DNA of 35,905 nucleotides from Thermoplasmata archaeon (GTDB taxonomy: Archaea; Thermoplasmatota; UBA186; UBA287). Both the position numbers and the translations under genes were made by a program. The stretch's first letter is position 1; each line of letters opens with the position of its first letter. The notes under the pieces are model-generated. The model saw only the letters and a list, made by a program, of their open reading frames with translations. It did no database searches and had not been told where the DNA came from. Below, in pieces: positions 23,740-31,375 of this stretch. Location: the NCBI GenBank assembly GCA_011620765.1, contig WOYO01000005.1, positions 1-35,905 of the forward strand, written 5' to 3'.

Positions 23740-24165
23740 TTATCCCGTCTTATATTCCAAAAGTTTTTCCTTAACTGCAGGATACTTCAAAGAAAGGATC
23801 TCTGCAGCGAATATAGCAGCATTATCACCCCTGTCCAACCCCATTGTTGCAACTGGAACACCTGAAGGCATCTGAACCATTGATAGAATAGAATCTAAAG
23901 ACAGCTTACCGCTCACAGGCACGCCTATAACGGGCTTTTCAGTTAGAGATGCTATAAAACCCGGTAAAGCAGCAGATAAACCAGCTATCGCTATAAATAC
24001 TTCAACATCCTCAAGCTCTTTTACGCGCTCCTCAAGTTTATTGTGTGATCTGTGCGCTGAGATGAAATCTGTAGAGTAATCTATATCAAAACGCTCAAGC
24101 ATTTGCTTTGCTTTCTCAACCACGCTTTCGTCGCTTCTGCTTCCTGCTATTATCGCTACCTTCAT
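23740..24165 (-). CDS. purE: 5-(carboxyamino)imidazole ribonucleotide mutase / AIR carboxylase
   Basis: 141 aa from ATG 24165 (a TTG at 24168 would add one residue). PurE motifs: IIAGSRSDESV at the N-terminus, FISAHRSHNKLEE (SAHR with the catalytic His), AGLSAALPGFIA and GVPVSGKLSLDSILSMVQMP. It converts N5-CAIR (class I) or AIR plus CO2 (class II) to CAIR in purine synthesis; no purK is in the window. The start lies 50 bp inside the end of nmd3 in another frame, so the genes are tightly coupled. Confidence 0.93.
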   Translation of the reverse strand: MKVAIIAGSRSDESVVEKAKQMLERFDIDYSTDFISAHRSHNKLEERVKELEDVEVFIAIAGLSAALPGFIASLTEKPVIGVPVSGKLSLDSILSMVQMPSGVPVATMGLDRGDNAAIFAAEILSLKYPAVKEKLLEYKTG

Positions 24166-24802
24166 CAAAGCGTAAAAGCGTTGTGTATTTATATATGCTT
24201 TTTCCGTCCTTTACTGTGTGCAGCTTTTTGCTCTCTTTTTTCTCAGCACTCTTTAAAGCAATAAGCTTTTTCACAGCCTCTTTTTCCTCTGATAGAGAAG
24301 GAAAATAGAGATCTATACCACCCTTAACATCCTCTGCATAAGCCTCTGTTATATAATCCTCCCATCCATCCGGTATTTTACCTCTAAGCTGAAGCTTTGC
24401 TTCATAGTAGCCACCATGTTTTTTTCCACATGAAGGGCATAAAGCGTGTTTTACCTTAACCTCTATCTTTTTCTCCCTTTTTATTTCAATTCCAAAAGCG
24501 TTCAGTATCACAGAAACCTCAAATAACTGAAGATAAGGATCTCCTTTTATGTTTTTTACATCGATTTCCTTAAGGCGCGCGCTCTTTTCAAGAGTAAGAT
24601 TCTCCAGAATGGCGTTCTTTAAAGGATCTTTATCCTCTTCCTGCACCCACAAATTCCCTTTTTTCCTGGCTCCGCAATCTCTGCATATTTCCAGAGTTAT
24701 CGTCTCAGGCAATTTTACTTCTATATGCTTTGATGCGCATTCTGCACATAAACCATCAAAGAGCTCTTCTGTCTCTTTCCCGCATTCAACGCAAAACCTC
24801 AT
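24116..24802 (-). CDS. NMD3-family ribosome-associated protein
   Basis: 228 aa. N-terminal zinc motifs FCVECGK, GLCAECA and EICRDCGARKKGNLW, then a later pair ALCPSCGKKHGGYYEAKLQLRG, as in NMD3 proteins. The CxxC pairs, WxQ near residue 52 and the GGYYEA/QLRG segment are family signatures. Eukaryotic NMD3 exports the 60S subunit; the archaeal form is shorter and is thought to act in large-subunit maturation. Its C-terminus is very basic (RKQKRRKRG), suiting RNA contact. It overlaps DUF424 (ATGA) and purE. Confidence 0.85.
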   Translation of the reverse strand: MRFCVECGKETEELFDGLCAECASKHIEVKLPETITLEICRDCGARKKGNLWVQEEDKDPLKNAILENLTLEKSARLKEIDVKNIKGDPYLQLFEVSVILNAFGIEIKREKKIEVKVKHALCPSCGKKHGGYYEAKLQLRGKIPDGWEDYITEAYAEDVKGGIDLYFPSLSEEKEAVKKLIALKSAEKKESKKLHTVKDGKSIYKYTTLLRFDEGSDNSRKQKRRKRG

Positions 24803-25092
24803 AACCTCACCATCTGCGCATGAGGGATCTTTTCTATATATATTACATTATTCTTATCAATCACTCCGCATTTTATAGCACAGTCTACTGTTTTTTCCCC
24901 AACCAGGTTTGCTATTGTCGCCTCTTCGAGAGCTTTTGAAAGCTCTTTGCAATTGGCGGGATTACCTTTGTAAAAAGATTCTTTGATCTCAATCTTAAGC
25001 TTTCCTTCTCTGAAGGTTTGGCCTAGCAGCTCCTCATCGCATGCAGCTACCAGTGTTTCATTACCTAAAGCTGTTATTTTTAGTGTTATCAT
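24799..25092 (-). CDS. DUF424 family protein
   Basis: 97 aa. The conserved DUF424 (PF04242) signature is visible: VAACDEELLGQTFREGKLKIEI near the N-terminus, and later ANLVGEKTVDCAIKCGVI and HAQMVRL at the end. The family is archaeal and conserved, with no proven function; its usual neighbours are translation or ribosome genes, as here with nmd3. It is first of DUF424-nmd3-purE. TATA box at 25114-25122, leaderless. Confidence 0.87.
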   Translation of the reverse strand: MITLKITALGNETLVAACDEELLGQTFREGKLKIEIKESFYKGNPANCKELSKALEEATIANLVGEKTVDCAIKCGVIDKNNVIYIEKIPHAQMVRL

Positions 25093-25113
25093 CTGTTTGC
25101 CTTTCTCCAGTTG

Positions 25114-25122
25114 TATTATATC
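25114..25122 (-). promoter_or_regulatory. TATA box of the DUF424-nmd3-purE operon
   Basis: Read on the minus strand as GATATAATA, centred 26 nt before ATG 25092, predicting a leaderless mRNA. It is in the AT-rich 286-bp divergent region shared with lysS. Confidence 0.55.
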
Positions 25123-25284
25123 TAATTGATTTAATGTTTCTTATAGTCTTCTTTGTCTGCATCTTATTTTTGTTAAACATATATTTAAGATCTTTACCAG
25201 AACCCCTTTGTTTCAACTGGAACTTTTTGATTCTATTGTAGTAATAAAAAGTTATAATATAAAAAAGTTTCGATTTGATTCAAT

Positions 25285-25301
25285 AGATATCTAGAATATC
25301 T
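25285..25301. repeat. 17-bp inverted repeat in the lysS upstream region
   Basis: AGATAT-CTAGA-ATATCT is a perfect 6-bp inverted repeat around a 5-bp centre, 78 bp before lysS. It could bind a dimeric regulator, or it may be chance in AT-rich DNA. Confidence 0.25.
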
Positions 25302-25348
25302 CCAGTAGAAATGAGGGGGTAGGAAGGTACAACACACATCTACAATTA

Positions 25349-25357
25349 TTTATAAAA
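25349..25357 (+). promoter_or_regulatory. TATA box of lysS
   Basis: TTTATAAAA is centred 26 nt before ATG 25379, indicating a leaderless transcript and supporting that start. Confidence 0.6.
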
Positions 25358-25378
25358 ACAAACAACCTATTCTGGTAT

Positions 25379-26935
25379 ATGCACTGGATAGATGTCATAG
25401 CAAACAAACTTTTAGAGAAAAAAAATGTTATAGCAAGCGGAACATCGATCTCAGGAATGATTCATATAGGAAACCTTACAGACGTTGTGATAGCTGAGGG
25501 CATTCATAGAGCTATAATCGAAAAAGAAGGAAATAGCAAATTACTATGGATAATGGATGATATGGATCCATTACGCAAAGTACCTCCACAACTGCCCAAA
25601 GAGTACAAACAATATATGGGCCACCCAGTATCTTCACTAGCGTGGAGCCCTAATGAGAGCTTTGTTGAGCACTCTACAAAAAGCTTTTTAAAAGCAATGG
25701 AAAAAATAGGCATTAAGCCAGAGGTGATTTCAGGTGCAGACATGTATAAAAAGGGGCTTTATGATGATATGATAAAAATATCTCTTAAAAAAGCATCAGA
25801 GATAAGAAAGATATTTGCAGAGGTCTCCGGATCTAAAAGAAGTGAGAGCTGGTTACCATTTAATCCCATATGTGAAAATTGTGGTAAGATAGCTACTACA
25901 GAGGCTATTGGTTTTGAAGATGACTATGTATATTATAGATGCATAGAAGGTGTTGCAGGAAAACAGAAAATAAAAGGGTGTGGTTATGAGGGTAAAACAA
26001 GCATAAGGAACGGGAAGCTTACATGGCGTGTGGAATGGGCCGCAAGGTGGAAAATCCTTGGAGTAACATGTGAGCCCTTCGGTAAAGAGCATGCAGCAGC
26101 GGGAGGCTCTTATGATACAAGCAAAAGGATAAGTGAAGAAATATTCGGCTATCCAGCGCCCTACCCTGTTGTTTATGAGCACATAATGGTAGAGGGAAAG
26201 AAGATGAGCAAGTCTCTGGGCAATATAATAACACTCGAAGAGCTTTTAGAGATCCTTCCACCAGAGGTCATAAGATTTTTCTTCTTCAGGGTAAAGCCCA
26301 CAACCCACAAGGACTTCAACATAGATCGAGAAATACTGCAATTGATGCGAGAATATGAACACGTTGAGCGCTTATACTACGGAATAGAAAAGCCGTCTAA
26401 GGGAGAGGATATAGAAGATCTGAAAAGAATGTATGAGCTCTCTCAGGTAGATTGGCCCACATCTAAACACATATCTCAGGTGCCTTATGCACACCTAACA
26501 ACTCTCGTGCAGATAAGCAGCGATGAAAGCGATGTGTTTAGAATGCTTGAGAAGAGCGGATATGAATTGAATGAAGAGGTAAAGAAAAGAGTCAGAGAGC
26601 TTTTGCCCCTGATTAAGAATTTTCTCAGGATGAAAGGTTCGGAACCCATAAGGTTCACGATAAAAAAAGAGCTTGAAGACGAAGAGAAGGAGAGCTTTAA
26701 GCCCTTTAAAGAATGCCTGAATGATATTGCTGAGTTTTTTACTGAAGCAAAAGATGAGGATCAGCTAACAAATTATATTTATGAATGCGCAAAGAAGCAT
26801 GGTTTTAAACCAAAAGAGCTATTTAATGCAATCTACTCTCTGTTCCTTGGAAAAGGCTCAGGCCCCAGAGTCGGGACTCTTCTACTCGCACTAGATACAG
26901 ATTTCGTTCTCAGGAGATTAAAATTGGAAGGATAA
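25379..26935 (+). CDS. lysS: Lysyl-tRNA synthetase, class I
   Basis: 518 aa. It charges tRNA-Lys. Class I signatures are present: HIGN (29-32) in SGTSISGMIHIGNLTDV and KMSKS (275-279) in EGKKMSKSLGN. A zinc-binding insertion uses C165, C168, C188 and C201. The C-terminal half is the alpha-helical cage typical of archaeal class I LysRS (about 510-540 aa). Most bacteria use the unrelated class II enzyme, so this is a taxonomic marker. It has its own TATA box; the next gene starts 64 bp downstream with a separate box. Confidence 0.95.
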   Translation: MHWIDVIANKLLEKKNVIASGTSISGMIHIGNLTDVVIAEGIHRAIIEKEGNSKLLWIMDDMDPLRKVPPQLPKEYKQYMGHPVSSLAWSPNESFVEHSTKSFLKAMEKIGIKPEVISGADMYKKGLYDDMIKISLKKASEIRKIFAEVSGSKRSESWLPFNPICENCGKIATTEAIGFEDDYVYYRCIEGVAGKQKIKGCGYEGKTSIRNGKLTWRVEWAARWKILGVTCEPFGKEHAAAGGSYDTSKRISEEIFGYPAPYPVVYEHIMVEGKKMSKSLGNIITLEELLEILPPEVIRFFFFRVKPTTHKDFNIDREILQLMREYEHVERLYYGIEKPSKGEDIEDLKRMYELSQVDWPTSKHISQVPYAHLTTLVQISSDESDVFRMLEKSGYELNEEVKKRVRELLPLIKNFLRMKGSEPIRFTIKKELEDEEKESFKPFKECLNDIAEFFTEAKDEDQLTNYIYECAKKHGFKPKELFNAIYSLFLGKGSGPRVGTLLLALDTDFVLRRLKLEG

Positions 26936-26970
26936 CCAAAGGTATATCCTGCAGTATAGAGCATAGAAAG

Positions 26971-26979
26971 TTAAAAATA
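26971..26979 (+). promoter_or_regulatory. TATA-like box for the redox operon
   Basis: TTAAAAATA is centred about 25 nt before the GTG at 27000, so the IolB-like gene begins an independent, leaderless transcript. Confidence 0.45.
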
Positions 26980-26999
26980 AAAACAACATAATTACTTGT

Positions 27000-27662
27000 G
27001 TGAAGTGTTTTTTTGAAAAAAAGCACCCTTTAAACCTCGAAAACATGGAACTCCAGCTCTTTGATAGAATGCCCTCTGGAGATGGAGAGATTGAGAAAAA
27101 GGACTGCGACAGAATATTTGTGCTTTTAGATGGAGAAGTTTTGTTTAAGATCAGAGATAAGGTTTATAAAGCAAGGAGAAACAACCCTTTTTTAACAAAG
27201 CCCTCTGCTTTATACCTGCCATGCAATAAGAGCGCCAGGATCGAAAAGAAAAGCGAAAGTATGCTTATGATCTCTGCGACCGTAAAAAGTAGATCTAATG
27301 GGGTCGCTAGAATAATAAAGCAAAAAGATGTAAAAACAACCTATATTGGAAACAGCGGTATGAGGAGCAAGGAGAGAAAGATATTTGAAAAAGGTACTAT
27401 CGCATGTGGTGAAATCATATGCGCCCCAGGTAAATGGGTTATAAATGAGTGTAGTGGAAACAGAGCACTGTTTTTCTTGTTGAGATCAGAAAAAAGTTTC
27501 GGTTTTATACGCACATGGAGTAACAAGCATGATGAGACAAACCTTATAGAGGATAGATGCGTTGTCTCCTGCAGTGAAGGAAAAGAGGCCATGGTTGTAG
27601 AGCCGGGTGCAGCAATGTATGCGTTGTGGTTTTTGAGTGGAGGAGAAAGAGATGAAAGATGA
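27000..27662 (+). CDS. IolB/KduI-family cupin-like protein lacking the metal ligands
   Basis: 220 aa from GTG 27000. Similar in layout to IolB (5-deoxy-glucuronate isomerase, PF04962): a first barrel with IFVLLDGEVLFKIRDK and SALYLPCN, a second with ACGEIICAPGKWV, FGFIRTW and VEPGAAMYALWFLSGGE. The second barrel of real IolB/KduI binds metal through HxH, Glu and His; here that stretch reads WVINECSGNRALFF and later SEGKEAMVV, with no histidines. The protein is also shorter than IolB (about 270 aa). So it is probably not an isomerase of that type. It overlaps the start of the FAD gene by 11 nt, which points to a structural or ligand-sensing role for the redox complex. Confidence 0.68.
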   Translation: MKCFFEKKHPLNLENMELQLFDRMPSGDGEIEKKDCDRIFVLLDGEVLFKIRDKVYKARRNNPFLTKPSALYLPCNKSARIEKKSESMLMISATVKSRSNGVARIIKQKDVKTTYIGNSGMRSKERKIFEKGTIACGEIICAPGKWVINECSGNRALFFLLRSEKSFGFIRTWSNKHDETNLIEDRCVVSCSEGKEAMVVEPGAAMYALWFLSGGERDER

Positions 27663-29061
27663 TAGAAGGATCTATGAACATCCTGTGCTAAAGTTTGAAA
27701 GAGGGAAAAGGTTATCATTCTATCTAGATGGCAAACCTATGGAGGGTTATGAGAATGAAACGATCGCAGCAGCCTTGCACGCAAATGGCATAAAAACCCT
27801 GGGCTTTAGCCCGAAGCTAAAGAGACCCAGAGGTTTTTTTTGCGGAATAGGCAAATGCAGCTCATGTCTTATGCGAGTGGATGGTTACCCTAACGAAAGA
27901 ACGTGTATCCTTCCTTTGAAAGAGGGAATGAAAGTTGAGGTGCAGGAGGGGAGAGGCAGAGCGGAAATAAGAGGGAGAGAGAGAAAAGGAAAGGTTGAGA
28001 GAAGAAGCACAGACTTCTTGATAGTTGGCAGTGGTCCAGCAGGCTTGAGCGCTGCAGCTGAGGCAACAAATATGGGCTTTAAAACCCTGCTTGTTGATGA
28101 GAACCCCTCTGTAGGCGGGCAGCTCATAAAGCAGACACACAGATTTTTCGGCTCGGAAAGAGAATATGCGGGCACCAGAGGTATAGATATACCTGCAAGA
28201 CTTCTGGGCGAATGTGCCGAAAAACTTCTTGAAATAGAGAAGCAGGCCAGTGTCTTTGGCTTTTATCCTGAGGGTATTGCTATAGAGAAAAGGGATAGAA
28301 TAGAACTGGTTGAGGCAAAGAAGGTTATAGTAACAACAGGGGCTCAGGAGAACTATCTGCTCTTTGAAAACAATGATTTGCCTGGCGTGTATGGTGCCGG
28401 CGGCGTTCAAACTCTCATGAACGTTTATGGTGTTTTGCCGGGTAAAAAAGCGCTGATGATAGGTTCTGGTAATGTGGGCTTGATTGTGGCCTACCAGCTC
28501 TTGCAGGCAGGAGTTGAGGTTGAAGCTCTGGTTGAGATCATGGATCACATCGGTGGTTATCAGGTGCACGCAGCCAAGCTATTGAGACAGGGCGTCCCTA
28601 TCCTGTTGAATCATACAATAATCAGAGCGCTTGGAGATGAGTGTGTTGAGGGCGCAGTGATAAAGGATATAAAAAGTGGCGAGGAGCAAACGTTAGCGTT
28701 AGATCTCATATGCGTTGCTGTCGGGCTTAGCCCGTCTATACAGCTGTTAAAGCAGGCAGGCTGCAGGAGCGCCTACATACCTGAGCTTGGAGGAGAGGTC
28801 GTGCTGCACGATGAGAACTATAAGACAGATGCAGGGATATTCGTTTCTGGTGATGGATCCGCAATAGAGGAAGCTAGCAGCGCAATGATAGAGGGCAGGA
28901 TAGCCGCAATATCTGCTGCACTTGAGCTTGGAGAGATCGAAGGAGCCGTTGAAAAAAGGAGAGAGCTCAGAGAAGAGCTCAGAAGCCTGAGATCATGCAG
29001 AAGGGGAGAGAAAATATTAAAGGGCGAAGAAAAGTTGCTGGAGGTTTATAATGAGCGCTAA
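27652..29061 (+). CDS. FAD-dependent oxidoreductase with N-terminal [2Fe-2S] domain (HcnAB/sarcosine oxidase alpha-like)
   Basis: 469 aa from ATG 27652, eight bases after GGAGG; a GTG at 27637 is less likely. Residues about 15-100 form a Fer2_4-type domain with C64, C69, C72 and C85 in FFCGIGKCSSCLMRVDG and NERTC. From residue 122 comes an FAD Rossmann fold (VGSGPAGLSAA), then a second nucleotide fold (MIGSGNVGLIVAYQLL) for a pyridine nucleotide, and VSGDGSAIEEA near the end. This arrangement fits sarcosine oxidase alpha, archaeal proline dehydrogenase alpha and HcnAB. The amine-oxidising beta (DAO) subunit found with such proteins is not nearby. The substrate is unknown. Confidence 0.85.
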   Translation: MKDDRRIYEHPVLKFERGKRLSFYLDGKPMEGYENETIAAALHANGIKTLGFSPKLKRPRGFFCGIGKCSSCLMRVDGYPNERTCILPLKEGMKVEVQEGRGRAEIRGRERKGKVERRSTDFLIVGSGPAGLSAAAEATNMGFKTLLVDENPSVGGQLIKQTHRFFGSEREYAGTRGIDIPARLLGECAEKLLEIEKQASVFGFYPEGIAIEKRDRIELVEAKKVIVTTGAQENYLLFENNDLPGVYGAGGVQTLMNVYGVLPGKKALMIGSGNVGLIVAYQLLQAGVEVEALVEIMDHIGGYQVHAAKLLRQGVPILLNHTIIRALGDECVEGAVIKDIKSGEEQTLALDLICVAVGLSPSIQLLKQAGCRSAYIPELGGEVVLHDENYKTDAGIFVSGDGSAIEEASSAMIEGRIAAISAALELGEIEGAVEKRRELREELRSLRSCRRGEKILKGEEKLLEVYNER

Positions 29062-29455
29062 AGTGGTTATAGAGTGCTATGAAAACATCCCCTGCAATCC
29101 ATGCGTTACTTCCTGTCCCTTCGGTGCAATAAGCAAGCAAACGATAACTTCTATACCCACGGTTGATGAATCTAAATGCACCGGTTGTACCATATGCGTC
29201 TCCAGGTGCCCCGGGCTGGCAATGTTCGTTATAGAAGAGCTTGGGGATAAAGCGCACATAACCTTACCATACGAATTTCTTCCCCTGCCGGAGAGAGGTG
29301 AAAAGGTAAAAGCACTGAATAGAGAAGGAAAGGTTGTCGGGGAGGCAAAGGTTGTAAGGGTTCTGACAAAGGGCAGGGGCAGAACAGTCGCTGTGACCAT
29401 AGAAGTCCCTGTTGAGCTAGCGGGGGAAGTGAGGAACTTCCGGAGGTATGAATGA
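29051..29455 (+). CDS. Dicluster [4Fe-4S] ferredoxin subunit
   Basis: 134 aa with GGAGG six bases before ATG 29051, overlapping the FAD gene by 11 nt. Cluster 1: C9, C15, C18, C22 in CYENIPCNPCVTSCPFGA (with a wide first gap). Cluster 2: C43, C46, C49, C53 in CTGCTICVSRCP. The remaining about 70 residues (PLPERGEKVKALNREG onward) form a small beta-barrel-like extension. It probably takes electrons from the FAD protein. Similar small ferredoxin subunits accompany archaeal dye-linked proline dehydrogenases. Confidence 0.85.
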   Translation: MSAKVVIECYENIPCNPCVTSCPFGAISKQTITSIPTVDESKCTGCTICVSRCPGLAMFVIEELGDKAHITLPYEFLPLPERGEKVKALNREGKVVGEAKVVRVLTKGRGRTVAVTIEVPVELAGEVRNFRRYE

Positions 29456-29874
29456 GATCCTTGATTCTTGGAGCTCTGGCGCTGCTCATCTTCTTTTCAG
29501 GGTGCGTTGAGCAGCAGATATCCATCAAGGATCTGAGAGCTGATATTCCTGAGCTTGTGATCGACAGCGCTGGCGGGGCTGTGAAGATCTATGTCATGGG
29601 CGTTGAGAAGTATAGGTACCCAAGGATAGAGCTCTATGTAAATGGTGAAAAGGTGGCGGAGGAAGACCAAAGTTTGGTGCTGAATTATGTTACTAAAGAA
29701 GAGGCGTTCGATCTCAGGGCTATAGCTGTTACAGAGAGAGACACTTATTCACACTCTTGCAGGATCTCAGTTGAAGACGGAGGTATAAGGATATACGAAA
29801 GCTCTGATAAAAGCGAAAGGTTAATCAGCTGGAAGGAGATGCCCTATGAGATAGTTATGGGGGCTGAAAGATGA
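29452..29874 (+). CDS. Small lipoprotein of the redox operon
   Basis: 140 aa. ATGA overlap with the ferredoxin gene, GGAGG at 29442-29446. Signal peptide with lipobox FFSGC (Cys about 18) so it should be anchored on the outer face of the membrane. The rest (IELYVNGEKVAEEDQS, FDLRAIAVTERDTYSH) looks like a single beta-sandwich. I do not recognise the family. Its last codons overlap the next gene. Confidence 0.75.
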   Translation: MRSLILGALALLIFFSGCVEQQISIKDLRADIPELVIDSAGGAVKIYVMGVEKYRYPRIELYVNGEKVAEEDQSLVLNYVTKEEAFDLRAIAVTERDTYSHSCRISVEDGGIRIYESSDKSERLISWKEMPYEIVMGAER

Positions 29875-30200
29875 AGGAGAGAACATTCTTATTAACAATT
29901 GTCTTTATAATCTGTGTTGGAGCTGTCTTCTTAGCGCTGGGTATCCTTGGAATAATACCCGTTGGCTCAATACTTATACAGCTAACCTACATATTGAGCC
30001 TTTCCATAATAATACTCTTCGCCCTCATTGGAGCATATTTTGTGGGCATGATTACAACGCACCACATAATAAGGGATAGAAGCTTTACACCATTTGAGAG
30101 ATCAATGCTTGAGATGAGGGAGGATGTAAAGAAACTTGTGGAAGTGATCGATGAACTCAAAGAGCGTATAAATGAGCTTGAAAAGGGAAAGAAGGAATAA
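29871..30200 (+). CDS. Two-TM protein with C-terminal coiled coil
   Basis: 109 aa. Two hydrophobic helices at about residues 6-29 and 36-60, then a hydrophilic coiled-coil tail (MLEMREDVKKLVEVIDELK, ERINELEKGKKE) that should lie in the cytosol. ATGA overlap with the lipoprotein gene. It has no recognised family. Together with the lipoprotein it suggests a membrane-spanning pair at the end of the redox operon. It ends 20 bp from the convergent nth gene. Confidence 0.78.
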   Translation: MKERTFLLTIVFIICVGAVFLALGILGIIPVGSILIQLTYILSLSIIILFALIGAYFVGMITTHHIIRDRSFTPFERSMLEMREDVKKLVEVIDELKERINELEKGKKE

Positions 30201-30220
30201 ACGCGCATGCAGCAGGTGCG

Positions 30221-30850
30221 CTATGCTACTGTAATGTGTGATGTGGTGTGCAGGTAGTATCTGCAACCCTTCCTGAAGGGACAGTCTCTGCACCTGGGTG
30301 CTACTGGTTTGCATATATCTCTTCCAAAGGCTATGAATAGATCGTTCACGTAGCCCCAGAGCTCTTCTGGCAGCAGCCTTTTTAGAGCCTCCTCTGTTTC
30401 TTCAGGTTTTTTTGTGCTAACAAGCCCCAGACGGTTTGATACCCTGTGGACATGCGTGTCTACAGGCAGAGCATCGATACCATAACCATAGAGCAGGACG
30501 CAATTGGCTGTTTTTCTGCCAACGCCAGGGAGCTTCAAAAGCTCTTCAATCGTGTCTGGTACGCCTCCAAGGCTCTTTATTCTGAGAGCAACCCCCTTTA
30601 CACTCTTCGCTTTTTCTCTATAAAACCCCACACCTCGAATGAGCTCTTCTATCTCTTTAATGTCTGCATCTGCAAGCTCTTCAGCGTTACTGTAGCGCTT
30701 GAATAACCTTTCTGCAGCCTTCTCTGTTTGCTCATCTCTTGTCCTCTGCGAAAGGATGGTAAAGATAAGCGTGTAGAAAGGTTCCTCTTTGCGCTCTCTC
30801 CTCCTGTATCTCTTTTGAAGTTCTCTTACTACTTCATCAGCCTTCAACAT
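30221..30850 (-). CDS. nth: Endonuclease III (DNA glycosylase/AP lyase)
   Basis: 209 aa. It removes oxidised pyrimidines. Helix-hairpin-helix LPGVGRKTANCV with catalytic Lys113, then VDTHVHRVSNRLGL with catalytic Asp131, and the C-terminal [4Fe-4S] motif C180-x6-C187-x2-C190-x5-C196. Length is normal (E. coli 211 aa). It overlaps the upstream PPC-domain gene by 14 nt and is the last gene in a minus-strand series with alanine dehydrogenase. Confidence 0.94.
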   Translation of the reverse strand: MLKADEVVRELQKRYRRRERKEEPFYTLIFTILSQRTRDEQTEKAAERLFKRYSNAEELADADIKEIEELIRGVGFYREKAKSVKGVALRIKSLGGVPDTIEELLKLPGVGRKTANCVLLYGYGIDALPVDTHVHRVSNRLGLVSTKKPEETEEALKRLLPEELWGYVNDLFIAFGRDICKPVAPRCRDCPFRKGCRYYLHTTSHITVA

Positions 30851-31235
30851 CCAGTGCCTTCAAGCCCGCCTTTATTGCCCTAGCTCTCCTGAGCCTCTTA
30901 TCTGTTTTTATGAAAGCGATCTCTACAAATATGTGCACCTTTGCATTAAAGAAGTGTCCTGCCGCTACTTTTTCGCCGTTGCTCAGAGAGCAGTGTATGT
31001 GGGCTATGCCCTCGTCTGAAACATTGCCCTGCATAGAGATGAGTTCCATGGGCTCCTTTATCAAGAACTTTTCGTATCTCTCCTCATCCCACTTATACAC
31101 GCCGAGTTCCGCGCCCTCAACAGCCCCCACGCCTCCAAGGATCCACGAGTTATAAAGCTCCCTTTCTTCTATTGTTCTCTTTATTTCGTCAGCAAGATCT
31201 TTTCCCCTGTCTATTCTGACTATTTCAACGTTCAT
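30837..31235 (-). CDS. PPC/DUF296-domain protein
   Basis: 132 aa, one PPC (PF03479) domain. Conserved His residues of prokaryotic members are visible: IAHIHCSLSNGEKVAAGHFF with His79, His81 and His94, which in solved structures bind a metal in a trimer. Starts TAAATG directly after the small coiled-coil gene. In plants the domain is part of AT-hook proteins; in archaea its role is unknown. Co-transcription with nth is notable, but a DNA-binding role cannot be read from the sequence. Confidence 0.85.
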   Translation of the reverse strand: MNVEIVRIDRGKDLADEIKRTIEERELYNSWILGGVGAVEGAELGVYKWDEERYEKFLIKEPMELISMQGNVSDEGIAHIHCSLSNGEKVAAGHFFNAKVHIFVEIAFIKTDKRLRRARAIKAGLKALDVEG

Positions 31236-31367
31236 TTATATGTCTCTCTCCAGCTCCTCTATCTTTTTTTTGAGCTCTACGATCTTAACATCATCATTTG
31301 CTTCAGACTCTATTATTCTTCTGAGCTCCTCTATTCTCTTCTTCATTTCTTTGGGATCTTTTATCAT
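31236..31367 (-). CDS. 43-aa coiled-coil microprotein between ald and PPC gene
   Basis: ATG 31367, eight bases after the ald stop, to TAA 31238-31236, which touches the ATG of the PPC gene. The peptide begins MIKDPKEMKKRIEELRRI and is almost entirely charged heptads ending KKKIEELERDI: a two-segment coiled coil. Tight packing on both sides and typical A/G-rich codon use make it a likely gene. Function unknown; it may bind the PPC trimer. Confidence 0.65.
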   Translation of the reverse strand: MIKDPKEMKKRIEELRRIIESEANDDVKIVELKKKIEELERDI

Positions 31368-31375
31368 TTTATACC

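Noticed and set aside
25134-25241. A 35-codon hydrophobic plus-strand frame in the DUF424-lysS gap.
   Set aside because: AT-rich DNA often yields Phe/Leu/Ile-rich frames; the TATA-like box is only about 16 nt away and belongs to DUF424.
27862-28569. A 235-codon minus-strand open frame opposite the FAD oxidoreductase gene.
   Set aside because: It is long but lies wholly opposite motif-bearing coding sequence and has no recognisable domain.
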